Program-made: the position numbers and the translations under genes
Assembly (NCBI GenBank): GCA_017935485.1
Contig: JAGBHO010000021.1
Location: 66,479-99,349 of the forward strand
Source of the DNA: Alphaproteobacteria bacterium
GTDB lineage: Bacteria > Pseudomonadota > Alphaproteobacteria > RF32 > CAG-239
DNA: 32,871 bases
Reading direction: 5' to 3'
Part shown: one piece after another, positions 1 through 9,054 of the stretch
Position numbering within the stretch: position 1 is the stretch's first letter
How the letters are laid out: the number at the start of each line of letters is the position of its first letter
The notes under the pieces: generated by a model
The model's input: only the letters and a program-made list of their open reading frames with translations
Told to the model about the DNA's origin: nothing
The model's database searches: none

Positions 1-2862
1 TTTTCGGCTCAGGCTAAAATTGCGGGCAACGGTTCCCAGCTTAAGATTTCGCCGATGGAAGTTTCTTTTGACAACAGCGTGATTAAAGGCAGTTTGGGCG
101 GTGCGTTGAAAGACGGCAAAAAACAGATCTTTGCAATTTTGGAGGCAGACAGCATCAGTCTAGATAATTATCTGGCGCAGCTGCCGACGGAGCTTGCTGC
201 TGCCGCGCCGGATAAGAAATTGAAATATCTTATGGATAAGCTGGCGGCTTATAATGATTATGAAATCCGTTTTATGAGCAAAGCCGGTTTGCTGATTTAT
301 GGCGGTGTGCCGTTTGAGGCCGTACAGTTTAACGGCGATTTGATCGGCGGCGTTTTGAACGTGGGCAGTCTTGATGTCGGCAGCGTATTGAATTCCAAGC
401 TGAATTTGAACGGAAAGTTCAGCGGTTTTGGCGGGCAGACATTGGTTTTTGACGGCGTTAATTTTGATTTTTCCACTCAGAATCTTGTTTCTCCGCTGAA
501 TAAGCTGGGGCTTTCTGTTTCCGCTCTTAATCCGGAAATTATGAAAAATTTTTCTGCAAAAGGCGTGCTTAGCGGGAATCTGGAGCGGTTTTCGCTGCAA
601 AACGGTTTTAAGCTGGAAAAGACCGAAGGCTCGGTTAACGGCACGGTTGACAGGAATAACGAACTAAAGTTGTTCAGCGGGCAGGTTAATCTGAAGAATC
701 CTGATTTTGTGCAGATGCTCAATGACTGGGGTATCAATTATAAGCCGAATGTCTATTCTTTGGGGGTCTTTTCTTTGGAGAGCGAGATTGAAGCCGGAAA
801 GAATCATTTGAATATCCGTTCGGGAAAGGCTGCTGTCGGTCAGGATATTTTTACGGGGAATCTTTCTTATGACAATTCTCAGGGGCGGACGAAAGTTGCC
901 GGCAGTCTGAAGATTAACCAGCTGGAGTTCGAGCGTTATTTTTACGGCAGCAACGTTAAGCAGGCCGGTGAGCAGCAGACCTTTTTGAAAACAGGAAATC
1001 TCAAAGCGGCATTGTGGGCAAAACCGCAGCCGAGTACGGCAAAAATCGATTATGAATTTTATAATCGTTTTGATTTGAATATGGGCCTTGAAGTCAGCAA
1101 GTTTATTTATCGTAAAAACAATTTTGACAATTTACGGGGCAAAGTGGTTTTTGATATGGGCAATTTGAACTTTGACCAAATTCAAACAACTTATAAAAAT
1201 GCCGCGATTTCCGGCGGAATTAAGCTGGCGACGGCAACATCGCCGTCGATTGCCGCGGATTTTACCGTGCGGGATCTGGCATTGGAAAATATTGACAGCG
1301 TCGGGCAGAAGTATGGTTTTGAAGACGGGCTTATCAGCGGAAAGTTTGTCGTTGACGCGCCGGCGGAATCGGCAGCCGCAATGTTGTCCGGTTTGAACGG
1401 CGATGCCAGTTTTGAAATTGTCAATACGCATTTTCGCGGTTGGCGGATAGCTCCGATTATTAAAGATTTGCAACTGCGGAGAGTGTCGGAGGGGCTGGCC
1501 GGTTTGGTTAAGCAGAATTTGGAGAGCGGTGTGACGCCTTTCAAGAAAGTCGATGGTACGCTTTATTTTAAGGATGGCGGTTTTGAGGGCAGAGACATTC
1601 ATTTTGCCGGTGCCGATTTCTCAATCAGGCTTAAGACCTCGGGAAGTTTGTCAGACTGGGAAGGGACTTCAAAATTTGACATTAAAATTGCCGAACCGTC
1701 GGATTTGCCGGCTTTTGGCTTTTCCTGGGCCGGTTCTTTGAGTGATCCGGTTTTGGAACTGAATTTGAAGCCGTTGACGGATTTATATGATGCGGAACAG
1801 AATAAAATTGCCGAGGCCCGCCGCGCCAAAGAGTTGGCCGTTATGGAGGCCCTTAAAGAGAAAATGCAGCAACAGCAGGATATGTTGAAGCTGTTTGAAG
1901 GCAATTTTTATAAAATCAGCCGGGATTACGATAATTTTTCCGGACAGGCACAAAAGCCGGAAGTTATAGAAAATTATAAAAATATGAAAGCGGACAGCGA
2001 GGATATTAAAAAGGCGATGGCTGAGGTTTCAACTTTGGCGATGACACCGAAGTATGATGAAAGCGTTATTAATCAGGCCAAGACAAAACTAGAGGCCGTG
2101 ATCGGCAAGTTAAATAATTTTAGAACGCGTGTTTTGCAATATCATGTTGAGGATTTGAAGTATCGGATCGGGAAGCATTATGACCACGCGACGGAGGTGC
2201 AGCAGCAAGCACAGAATAACGGGCAGGCTTTTCGGGATAAAGACGCCGAGCTGACCAAAAGGCTGAGCCGGATTACAACGGATTATAATCTGGAAAAAGA
2301 CGAAAAAGCTGCGGCTTTTCAGAAAGAAGTAAATGAGCTGCTGGTTAAGGTTGTGGAAGGCCATGAGCAGGTTTCGCAGGAATATTTGAAGATGAAAGCA
2401 ACGGATGATCCGCTAAAACTGAACGAATATTTGCAAAATATGGAAAAGACCGTGGCGCAAATGGAAAGTGATCTGATAAAACTCGGACAAAGCACCGAAG
2501 CTTATATGAAGTATACCGAGGATGAAGTCGGCGGGGCGGAAGAGAGCTTTAACAAAGCAAAACGCGAGGCCGAAATCAAGCGGAAAGTGGCTGAGAACAT
2601 CGGTAAAATTTCCGTTAAGGAAGACGGCAAGAAGCTTACGCGGACGGTTGTACGGGATATTGAGGATATTGAAAAGGCAGAGGCGTTGAAAGAAAAGGAA
2701 CACATTAAGGTTTTGGATTTTTCAACGAAGAAAAAAGTACAAAACGTGGTGGTACGGGAAGACCGCAAGACTGAGGATATGCCACAAAAACAAGAAGGTA
2801 GTTTTTTGAAAAAATCCAGCGGTACAATTATGAAAGCCAGTGGGGTTATCCGAAAAAAATAA
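1..2862 (+). CDS. AsmA-family protein with coiled-coil C-terminus (5' end outside window)
   Basis: The frame is open from base 1, so the gene starts upstream; at least 953 residues are encoded here. The first two thirds are beta-rich, with repeated short hydrophobic strands. The stretch around 1390-1790 (LNGDASFEIVNTHFRGW, then a VDGTLYFKDGGFEGRDIHF strand pair and DPVLELNLKPLTDLY) is the typical end of an AsmA/AsmA_2 domain, a family of inner-membrane-anchored periplasmic proteins linked to outer-membrane biogenesis and lipid transport. From about 1795 to the stop the protein changes to long charged, Gln/Lys/Glu-rich helices predicted to be coiled coil, ending in a Lys-rich basic tail. Most AsmA proteins stop soon after the AsmA C-terminal domain, so the roughly 350-residue helical tail is unusual. 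The N-terminal anchor cannot be seen. I am confident of the family and do not know the exact role. Confidence 0.8.
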   Translation, partial: FSAQAKIAGNGSQLKISPMEVSFDNSVIKGSLGGALKDGKKQIFAILEADSISLDNYLAQLPTELAAAAPDKKLKYLMDKLAAYNDYEIRFMSKAGLLIYGGVPFEAVQFNGDLIGGVLNVGSLDVGSVLNSKLNLNGKFSGFGGQTLVFDGVNFDFSTQNLVSPLNKLGLSVSALNPEIMKNFSAKGVLSGNLERFSLQNGFKLEKTEGSVNGTVDRNNELKLFSGQVNLKNPDFVQMLNDWGINYKPNVYSLGVFSLESEIEAGKNHLNIRSGKAAVGQDIFTGNLSYDNSQGRTKVAGSLKINQLEFERYFYGSNVKQAGEQQTFLKTGNLKAALWAKPQPSTAKIDYEFYNRFDLNMGLEVSKFIYRKNNFDNLRGKVVFDMGNLNFDQIQTTYKNAAISGGIKLATATSPSIAADFTVRDLALENIDSVGQKYGFEDGLISGKFVVDAPAESAAAMLSGLNGDASFEIVNTHFRGWRIAPIIKDLQLRRVSEGLAGLVKQNLESGVTPFKKVDGTLYFKDGGFEGRDIHFAGADFSIRLKTSGSLSDWEGTSKFDIKIAEPSDLPAFGFSWAGSLSDPVLELNLKPLTDLYDAEQNKIAEARRAKELAVMEALKEKMQQQQDMLKLFEGNFYKISRDYDNFSGQAQKPEVIENYKNMKADSEDIKKAMAEVSTLAMTPKYDESVINQAKTKLEAVIGKLNNFRTRVLQYHVEDLKYRIGKHYDHATEVQQQAQNNGQAFRDKDAELTKRLSRITTDYNLEKDEKAAAFQKEVNELLVKVVEGHEQVSQEYLKMKATDDPLKLNEYLQNMEKTVAQMESDLIKLGQSTEAYMKYTEDEVGGAEESFNKAKREAEIKRKVAENIGKISVKEDGKKLTRTVVRDIEDIEKAEALKEKEHIKVLDFSTKKKVQNVVVREDRKTEDMPQKQEGSFLKKSSGTIMKASGVIRKK

Positions 2863-2943
2863 AGCTGCAAATAAGGCTTGTCGAAACGTTTTTTTGTGTT
2901 ATATTTTTCTCATATAATTTAACATTATTATGAGGAGAAAGTT

Positions 2944-3831
2944 ATGCGCAAGCCCGAAGTTTGTATTTTGCCCGTGGCCGGTTTATCAACACGCAATCTG
3001 CCGTCAACGAAAGCGTTGCATAAGGGGTTTCTGACCCTGAACGGCAAGCCGATTATCCAATATGCCGTTGAGGCTTGTGCCGAAATCGGCATCAAGGAAG
3101 TTGTGTTTATTTACAGCGACCAATCATGCAAGCATTTGTTTGAAACGCATTTTTCTCCTTATCCGTGGCTGGAAAACCACTTGCGTCAGAAAGGCAAACT
3201 TGATTTGCTTAAGGTGGTGGAAGACATTATACCGGAGGGGATGAAATTTTCTTTTGCCGAGCAGTCAGAGCCCAAAGGGAACGGTCATGCCGTATTGATG
3301 GCAAAAGAGATTGTCGGCAAACGGGATTTTGTCGTGATGTGGCCGGACGACGTTTATGTCAGCATGCACGGCAAGGGTATTTTGGCGCAGCTGCTGGATG
3401 TTTATGAAGAATTTGGCGGCATGGTTGAAAATATTATGGAATTTCCGCGCGAACAAATGGTTCGTTACGGGGCTCTTATCGGCGCCGTCCGCGACGGGCG
3501 GATCGTCCATGCCAAAGGCAAAATCGAAAAACCGGCTTTGGAGGAGGTTCCTTCCAATTATGCCAGCATGGGGCCGTATATTCTTCCGAATGAGATTATG
3601 GATATTTTACCGGAAGTACGAAAAGGCAATAACAATGAGATTAATCTGGCGGACGCCATGGGGCTGGCGGCAGTTCGGGGAATGAAACTGACCGGCGTAT
3701 TGTGTGATGCCATGCGTTTTGACTGCGGCTGTAATGAAGAACTGGCGAAGTCAAACCTTAAGCTGAGCTTGATGAAAAATCCAGATTTACGGGCTTATTG
3801 CCGGCAGGTTTTGGATAATATTCTGGTTTGA
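2944..3831 (+). CDS. galU: GalU-type UTP--glucose-1-phosphate uridylyltransferase
   Basis: This 295-residue cytoplasmic nucleotidyltransferase should make UDP-glucose from UTP and glucose-1-phosphate for envelope polysaccharides. The N-terminal signature PVAGLSTRNLPSTKAL corresponds to the GalU nucleotide-binding loop (usually GxGTRxLPxTK). QSEPKGNGHAVLMAKE, WPDDVYV, KIEKPALEEVPSNYASMGPYIL and EINLADAM match GalU blocks in the correct order, and the length is normal. Several positions differ from the textbook enzyme: GLST for GLGT, HKGF for the usual PKEM, and WPDD for LxDD. This is therefore a divergent GalU or a close relative with another sugar phosphate. The start is supported by GAGGAG at 2932-2937, eight bases before the ATG. 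A TATAAT-like hexamer lies at 2913-2918 but I find no convincing -35 box. A strong hairpin follows the stop. Confidence 0.8.
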   Translation: MRKPEVCILPVAGLSTRNLPSTKALHKGFLTLNGKPIIQYAVEACAEIGIKEVVFIYSDQSCKHLFETHFSPYPWLENHLRQKGKLDLLKVVEDIIPEGMKFSFAEQSEPKGNGHAVLMAKEIVGKRDFVVMWPDDVYVSMHGKGILAQLLDVYEEFGGMVENIMEFPREQMVRYGALIGAVRDGRIVHAKGKIEKPALEEVPSNYASMGPYILPNEIMDILPEVRKGNNNEINLADAMGLAAVRGMKLTGVLCDAMRFDCGCNEELAKSNLKLSLMKNPDLRAYCRQVLDNILV

Positions 3832-3842
3832 TGGTCTGTTTG

Positions 3843-3877
3843 AAAAAATCCCGAAGTTTTTATCTTCGGGATTTTTT
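3843..3877. terminator. Bidirectional intrinsic terminator between galU and holC
   Basis: An 8-bp GC-containing core (TCCCGAAG at 3849-3856 pairing with CTTCGGGA at 3864-3871) is extended by an A-run at 3843-3848 pairing with a T-run at 3872-3877. The A and T runs give a U-tract on either strand. The hairpin sits between two convergent genes and ends right at the holC stop codon, so it probably terminates both. Confidence 0.85.
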
Positions 3878-4327
3878 TTATGCTTTTTTTATCCAGCGGC
3901 CGTTTTCCTGTTGCCAGTAGGACAATGTATGGTTCTGTTCTTTCAGTTCTTTCCAAAACCGGCGGGCGCGCGAAACAGCGTCCGGCGAATTGCCGTCAAA
4001 GATATTGAATATTCTTTCAATGCCGTTCAGGCTGCCGGCATCCGTTTGGGCGCCGTCAACCAAAAAAAGAAAAGCGGCGCCGTTGGGAATATCTTCTCCC
4101 GAAGTCAGCCAGACAGGCTGCATCTCGGCGTTGCCGTCTTTTCTGCTGCCGTGCGGCAGGAAGGAAGTATCATCATAAGTCCAAAGCCTTGTGTTCAAAA
4201 ATTCGACACGTTCAGCCGTTCCGACTTTTACGACCGTTTTTTTGCCGGAAGCATAGGCTTTTTCCAGCAGTTTGGGCAAAACGTCTTCCAGCGTCTGGGT
4301 TTGAAGATGATAAAAATCGACCTGCAT
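3878..4327 (-). CDS. holC: DNA polymerase III subunit chi
   Basis: This 149-residue protein is the chi subunit, which bridges the clamp-loader complex and single-stranded DNA-binding protein at the replication fork. The whole protein follows the HolC pattern: an FYHL start, LPKLLEKAYASGKK, RVEFLNTRLWTYDDTSFLPHG, QPVWLTSGED, AAFLFLVDGA, then RIFNIFDG and a C-terminal arginine-rich helix. The usual family length is about 145-150 residues. The ATG shares one base with the degP stop (TAATG), so it is probably translated by coupling as the last gene of the hflK-hflC-degP-holC unit. A housekeeping replication gene behind a periplasmic protease gene is an unremarkable operon accident. Confidence 0.92.
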   Translation of the reverse strand: MQVDFYHLQTQTLEDVLPKLLEKAYASGKKTVVKVGTAERVEFLNTRLWTYDDTSFLPHGSRKDGNAEMQPVWLTSGEDIPNGAAFLFLVDGAQTDAGSLNGIERIFNIFDGNSPDAVSRARRFWKELKEQNHTLSYWQQENGRWIKKA

Positions 4328-5958
4328 TACCGGACTTTCATGTTAAGCGTGACAGTATTAATGTGTTCGCCATCCTGTACCATAAAGGTATATTGGTCAT
4401 TTTCGGCTTTTTCATAAACGGCGCTTTTGGCGCTGTCTGTATTGTAAATATTGCGTTTATTGATTTTGGTAATGATCAGTCCCGGGCGAATCCCTTTGAC
4501 GGCAGCTTCGCTGTTAGGAATGGTCGATACGACGATAACGCCCATTGTATCCGCTTTCAATTCCATTTCATTAATATCCTGAATGGTAATGTTCCGAACC
4601 ATCATTCCGCTGCCGGGGATTGTATAAGACGCTTTTTCATTGACGTCGGCAGGAGCAATGTCCGGCGCAATATCTGCAATGTCATCGCTCGGGGCCGGTG
4701 CGGCGGCAGGTTGGGGCTCAACCGGCGGCATTTGTTGTTCCGGTTTGTTTTCCGGCTGCGGTTTTACGGCTTCATTGAGGATTTGTCCAAGGCTTTGTTC
4801 CGAGGGTGGTGTCTGGGACTGTTGTTTTTCCGCGGCCGGAGCTGCGGAGTCTGTCTGAGTTTGATGTTCGGGAACAACGGCAGTTTCCTGACTGTTGGTT
4901 TCTGCCGGCATTTCTTCAACATTGACAATGCGGTTTTCAATCTGGCCGTTGTGCCACAGTTTTAAAGTGATTTTGCCTTTTACCGGACTTTCGGAAACCA
5001 AACGCGAGAAAATCTGGGCGCTGTCCATATCCTGTTCATTGAGCGCCAAAATTATGTCTCCGGCCTGAATTCCGGCATCGGCGGCAGGAGACCCCTCCGC
5101 TACGGAAGAAATCAAAATTCCGTTCGGTATATTGCCGATAGAGTTTGCCTCAGTCAGCTGCGGTTGTACCCGAACACCGATCCAGCCCCGTTTGACGCTG
5201 CCCGAATTTTTTAATTCCCGAATGACGAATTTGGCATTGTTAACCGGAATGGCAAAGCTGATGCCCATATTGCCGCCGGTAGTCGAAAAGATGGCGGCGT
5301 TGATGCCGATGACTTCGCCGTCGAGGTTGAACATCGGGCCGCCGGAGCTGCCCTGATTGATGGAGGCGTCTGTCTGGATAAAGTTATCATAAGGGCCTGA
5401 TTCAATGTCTCTGGATTTTGCGGAAACGATGCCTGCCGTAACGCTGCCGCCAAGGCCGAACGGGTTGCCGATGGCAAGTATCCAGTCTCCGACGCGGATT
5501 TTATCCGAATCGCCCAAATTGACGGGCATGAGTTTTTTATCAGTATCAATTTTTATCAGCGCCAGATCGGTTTTGTTATCCGTGCCGATAACTTTGGCCT
5601 GATGTTGGGAATTGTCTGACAGGATAACGTTAATTTTGTCGGCGCGGTCAATGACATGGCTGTTGGTGATGATATAGCCCTCCTCATCAAGTAAAAAGCC
5701 CGAGCCTAAAGCATAATGTTCTTGTCCGAGCGGTGAAATCTGCTTATTTTCAGGGAGGTTTTTCAGGCTGACGACATCCCCGCCTTCCAGATTTTCCGGC
5801 TTTTGGGTTGTTGAGATGTTGACGACTGAAGGTGAAAGCTTTTCAACCAGGTCGGCAAAGGAAGGATAAGGCGTTCCGGCCGCAGACTGAGCGGCAGCCG
5901 GAGAAAGGCTGCCGAGGGCTAAGAAGAAAGCGGATAATCCTGATAATAGTTTTTTCAT
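4327..5958 (-). CDS. degP: Periplasmic Do-family serine protease/chaperone (DegP/HtrA)
   Basis: This 543-residue exported protease degrades or refolds misfolded periplasmic proteins. A signal peptide covers about residues 1-24 (a lysine start, hydrophobic core, then AAAQ). The trypsin-like domain carries the triad His101 (TNSHVID), Asp131 (TDLALIKI) and Ser205 (QGSSGGP). PDZ1 spans about 256-347 and PDZ2 about 446-540. Between them lies an unusually long Pro/Gln/Glu/Ala-rich linker of about 95 residues (350-445), which makes the protein longer than a usual DegP. An AGGAG six bases upstream of the ATG supports the start. It lies 15 bases after hflC and overlaps holC by one base. Pairing with hflK/hflC is common in proteobacteria and points to membrane protein quality control. 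Confidence 0.95.
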   Translation of the reverse strand: MKKLLSGLSAFFLALGSLSPAAAQSAAGTPYPSFADLVEKLSPSVVNISTTQKPENLEGGDVVSLKNLPENKQISPLGQEHYALGSGFLLDEEGYIITNSHVIDRADKINVILSDNSQHQAKVIGTDNKTDLALIKIDTDKKLMPVNLGDSDKIRVGDWILAIGNPFGLGGSVTAGIVSAKSRDIESGPYDNFIQTDASINQGSSGGPMFNLDGEVIGINAAIFSTTGGNMGISFAIPVNNAKFVIRELKNSGSVKRGWIGVRVQPQLTEANSIGNIPNGILISSVAEGSPAADAGIQAGDIILALNEQDMDSAQIFSRLVSESPVKGKITLKLWHNGQIENRIVNVEEMPAETNSQETAVVPEHQTQTDSAAPAAEKQQSQTPPSEQSLGQILNEAVKPQPENKPEQQMPPVEPQPAAAPAPSDDIADIAPDIAPADVNEKASYTIPGSGMMVRNITIQDINEMELKADTMGVIVVSTIPNSEAAVKGIRPGLIITKINKRNIYNTDSAKSAVYEKAENDQYTFMVQDGEHINTVTLNMKVR

Positions 5959-5973
5959 CTCAAACTCCTTTTG

Positions 5974-6843
5974 TTAATTATTGAGTGATTTGGCAAAGAA
6001 ATCAAAAAATTCGGCATTAGGGGACAAAACCATAGACGTTCCGCCTTGACCGAGAGATTTTTTATATGCTTCCAGCGAACGGTAGAAGGCATAAAACTGC
6101 GGGTCTACACCGGCTGCCCTGTTCCATATTTCAATCGCTTCGCGATCTCCTTCGCCCCGGGTTATCTGGGCTTCTCTGTCTGCTTCGGCCAATATGATGG
6201 TTCTTTCCTTTTCGGCCTGAGCCCGAATCTGCTGAGCCTGTTGCTGTCCTTCGCCGCGAAACTTTTTGGCATCGCGCTCGCGTTCTGCTTTCATGCGGGT
6301 ATTGATGGCCTGCAATACCTCAATCGGCAAATCGGCACGGCGAATTCGGACATCGGCAACACTGACGCCGATTTGAGCGGCATCGGTTTTGACGGCACTG
6401 CTGATGTCTGCCATTATTTGCGTCCGCCGCTGTGACAGCAGTTCCGTCAGGGTTGTCCGTCCGAGAATTTTGCGAACGGAAGAGTTGACGATTTCTTTCA
6501 GTTTGCTGCGGGCCTGTTCTTCCGTCCGAACCGTCTGATAAAACTTTAGCGGTTCAACAATACGAAAGCGCGTAAAACTGTCAACATCCAGACGTTTTTT
6601 ATCGTTGAGGACGATTTCCTGTGCCGGCGGATCCAGATCAAGCAGGCGGTTGTCATAGAATACAACGTTTTGAATAAACGGGATTTTTATTTTCAACCCC
6701 GGTTCCTTGATTAATCTGACCGGTTCGCCGAATTGGAGGACAATGGCCTGACGGGTTTGCGGCACAACGTAAAAAGAGGCGGCGCCGATAATAACCAGAA
6801 CGGCCAAACTAACGAGCAGATAATATTTTACTTTTTCTGACAT
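5974..6843 (-). CDS. hflC: Membrane protease modulator HflC
   Basis: This 289-residue SPFH/prohibitin-family protein forms, with HflK, the inner-membrane cage that modulates the AAA protease FtsH. A single membrane helix lies near the N-terminus (about residues 7-27), so the bulk is periplasmic. It is followed by the SPFH domain (VPQTRQAIVLQFGEPV, then GLKIKIPFIQNV) and a long charged helix with AEKERTIILAEADREAQ and GEGDREAIEIW, characteristic of HflC. The length matches the family. AGGAG six bases before the ATG supports the start. It begins nine bases after the hflK stop and is followed by degP after 15 bases, so the genes are almost certainly cotranscribed. Confidence 0.95.
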   Translation of the reverse strand: MSEKVKYYLLVSLAVLVIIGAASFYVVPQTRQAIVLQFGEPVRLIKEPGLKIKIPFIQNVVFYDNRLLDLDPPAQEIVLNDKKRLDVDSFTRFRIVEPLKFYQTVRTEEQARSKLKEIVNSSVRKILGRTTLTELLSQRRTQIMADISSAVKTDAAQIGVSVADVRIRRADLPIEVLQAINTRMKAERERDAKKFRGEGQQQAQQIRAQAEKERTIILAEADREAQITRGEGDREAIEIWNRAAGVDPQFYAFYRSLEAYKKSLGQGGTSMVLSPNAEFFDFFAKSLNN

Positions 6844-6852
6844 GGGGAACTC

Positions 6853-7941
6853 CTAATTTTTTTTCTGCAGGCGGTCTAACGGCAGATAAGGCAACACATT
6901 GCCGCCGTTTTTGGACGGGTCGATAATGATTTTGTCGGATTTGCCGAGGACTTCTTCCATGGCCTCAAGATAGAGGCGTTTGATGGTTACGTCGCGGCCG
7001 TGGCGATAAGCCTGATAAACGGAATTGAAGCGTTCGGTTTCACCCTGAGCTTTTTTGACGACGGACTCCTTATAGGCTTGGGCATTTTGCAAAATCTGCG
7101 AAGCCTGACCTTTGGCTTTGGGCAGGATTTCGTTACTGTAGGCTTCGGCTTCGTTTTTGAAGCGTTCCATATCGGCTTTGGCGCGCTGGACTTCATTAAA
7201 AGCGTCTACGACCTGTTTGGGGGGATCAGCCTTTTGAAGTTTGGCACGGACAATTTCTATGCCGGAACCGAATTCGTCCAAAACTTTTTGCAACTCGGCT
7301 TTTGTATCGTCCTCGACCTTGCCGCGGTCACCGGTAATAATATCCTGCATCTTGGACTGGCCGACAATTTCGCGCAATACGGACTGAGCCGCTACCTGTA
7401 CGGTGCGGTCCGGACTTTGCATGCCGAAGAGATAATCTTTGGCGCTTTTGATTTTCCAGACGATTGTAAGGTTGACGTCGACAATATTTTCATCGCCGGT
7501 CAGCATGTGGCTTTCCGTAAAGGAGCTGAGCGCGGAAGCAGGAGCTCCGGCTGCGTTTCTGACACCGGCCAGAGAGGCGATATTAGAGGTGTTGTAGGCT
7601 GCGGAATCGCCGATTGTGATGCTGCGTTCCTGTGTGATGTTGACTTTTTCCACCGTTTCTATCGGAAAGGGCAGATGGTAATGCAGGCCGGCGCCGGTGG
7701 TGTCGGCGTATTTGCCGAAACGCAGGATGACCCCTTCTTCATTCGGTTGAATCTGGTAAAAGCCCGAGGCCAGCCAGACGGCTGCCAGAGCGAAGACCAG
7801 CCAGCTGATTTTGAAGTCCGGGCCGTTGTTTTTTCTGATGGGTTCAAAGTCGATGATTTTAGATTTGCGGGGGTTTTTTTCTATATCTTCCCAAGGGCTG
7901 TCGTTTGTATTTCCGCCCCAAGGACCTTCCTGTTTGGACAT
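6853..7941 (-). CDS. hflK: Membrane protease modulator HflK
   Basis: This 362-residue partner of HflC contributes to the FtsH-regulating HflKC complex. The N-terminus carries the HflK-typical Gly/Pro/Trp element (EGPWGG and SPWEDIE), then a membrane helix at about residues 46-62, the SPFH domain (IQPNEEGVILRFGKY and GAGLHYHLPFP), and a long C-terminal helix rich in Ala, Glu and Lys, ending with YLPLDRLQKK. The ATG is preceded by GAGGT at a normal distance. This is the first gene of the leftward hflK-hflC-degP-holC unit and diverges from mrp across a 117-base AT-rich gap, which should hold both promoters. Confidence 0.95.
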   Translation of the reverse strand: MSKQEGPWGGNTNDSPWEDIEKNPRKSKIIDFEPIRKNNGPDFKISWLVFALAAVWLASGFYQIQPNEEGVILRFGKYADTTGAGLHYHLPFPIETVEKVNITQERSITIGDSAAYNTSNIASLAGVRNAAGAPASALSSFTESHMLTGDENIVDVNLTIVWKIKSAKDYLFGMQSPDRTVQVAAQSVLREIVGQSKMQDIITGDRGKVEDDTKAELQKVLDEFGSGIEIVRAKLQKADPPKQVVDAFNEVQRAKADMERFKNEAEAYSNEILPKAKGQASQILQNAQAYKESVVKKAQGETERFNSVYQAYRHGRDVTIKRLYLEAMEEVLGKSDKIIIDPSKNGGNVLPYLPLDRLQKKN

Positions 7942-8058
7942 TTATACCTCACTCTGTAATTTATAATTTCCAAATTTAATTTATTGCATTATCTTCTTAT
8001 ATAATATAAATATCATCTAAAAACAATTGCCGATCAAACAATATCAACAGGGGTTAAG
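7942..8058. promoter_or_regulatory. Divergent promoter region between hflK and mrp
   Basis: This AT-rich gap separates two divergent genes and must carry a promoter in each direction. On the + strand TTGCAT (7984-7989) and TATAAA (8005-8010) are 15 bases apart, and TATAAT occurs at 8000-8005. An AGGGG-type ribosome binding site precedes the mrp ATG. I cannot define the start sites or any operator. Confidence 0.4.
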
Positions 8059-9054
8059 ATGGAAGAAAAAATCAGACAAAGCATTAAAAACTATTTTGCC
8101 GAAGAGCAGGTTGAACAGATTAAAATTCTGAGCGACAAAGTGATTGTGACCATTGCCAGCAACGTTGACGATGCGGAAAAAAGCGCAATGCTGAAGGCTG
8201 AGCTGGAGCAGATTGACGGGATAAAACGCGCAACGATTGTTTTTACCAAAGAAAAGAAAAACGCTTCCCTTAAGCCGGAAACGGAAAAGTGGATTGTGCC
8301 CGGCGTGAAAAAAATTATCGGCGTGGCTTCCGGCAAAGGCGGCGTGGGCAAGTCGACAACAGCGACGAATCTGGTTTTGGCGCTGTCTAATTGCGGTTTG
8401 AAAACGGCTTTGTTTGATGCTGATATATACGGCCCGTCCATTCCGACCATGCTGGGATATGAAGGGCAGCCGGCTTACAGTATTGACGGTAAAAATTTTG
8501 AGCCGTTTGATTTTATGGGAATTAAGTCAATGTCAATCGGCACGCTGGTTGGTCGGGATACGCCGCTTATCTGGCGCGGCGCCAAGGCCTGCGGGGCAAT
8601 TGAGCAGCTTTTGACCCAGACAAACTGGGGCGAGATTGACGTGATGGTGATTGATATGCCGCCGGGGACGGGAGATATTCAGATTACGTTGTCCCAGCGG
8701 ATTAAGCTGGATGGAATCGTTATTGTTTCCACGCCGCAGGATATTGCCCTGATTGATGCCGTCAAAGGGGTGAACATGTTTAAAAAAGTTGATGTTCCGA
8801 TTTTGGGAATTGTTGAAAACATGAGTTATTATCTGTGTGAAAAATGCGGCCATCGTGCCGATATTTTCGGATATCACGGCGCCAAGAAAACGGCTGAGGA
8901 CATGGGGGAGGATTTTCTGGGCGAGATCCCGCTGCATCTGACTATTCGGGAAAATGCCGACAACGGAACGCCGATTGTCTTTGCAGAGCCGGACAGCCCT
9001 TATACCAAGGCTTATGAGGAAATTGCAGCAAAAATTGCGGCAAAGCTCGCTTAG
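8059..9054 (+). CDS. mrp: Mrp/ApbC-family Fe-S cluster carrier ATPase
   Basis: This 331-residue cytoplasmic P-loop NTPase of the Mrp/NBP35 family is known to bind and transfer iron-sulfur clusters to target proteins. An N-terminal MIP18-like region covers about residues 1-75. The deviant Walker A motif GKGGVGKST is at 92-100, followed by FDADIYGPSIPTMLG and the IDMPPGTGDIQ switch block. The conserved Cys pair of the CxxC motif is at residues 260 and 263 (YLCEKCGH) and should bridge a cluster between two subunits. Length and domain order are normal. Its stop codon overlaps that of the convergent phosphate transporter gene. A plausible client in the window is the [4Fe-4S] L-serine dehydratase, but that is inference. 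Confidence 0.93.
   Translation: MEEKIRQSIKNYFAEEQVEQIKILSDKVIVTIASNVDDAEKSAMLKAELEQIDGIKRATIVFTKEKKNASLKPETEKWIVPGVKKIIGVASGKGGVGKSTTATNLVLALSNCGLKTALFDADIYGPSIPTMLGYEGQPAYSIDGKNFEPFDFMGIKSMSIGTLVGRDTPLIWRGAKACGAIEQLLTQTNWGEIDVMVIDMPPGTGDIQITLSQRIKLDGIVIVSTPQDIALIDAVKGVNMFKKVDVPILGIVENMSYYLCEKCGHRADIFGYHGAKKTAEDMGEDFLGEIPLHLTIRENADNGTPIVFAEPDSPYTKAYEEIAAKIAAKLA

Noticed and set aside
4189..4965. 258-codon + strand frame across holC and the degP linker
   Set aside because: It overlaps two well-supported genes and consists of Phe/Arg/Gly-rich sequence without domain signal.
7000..7959. 319-codon open frame antisense to hflK
   Set aside because: It is a mirror of a strongly conserved HflK gene, is composed of Gly/Phe/Asp-rich low-information sequence, and has no recognisable domain.
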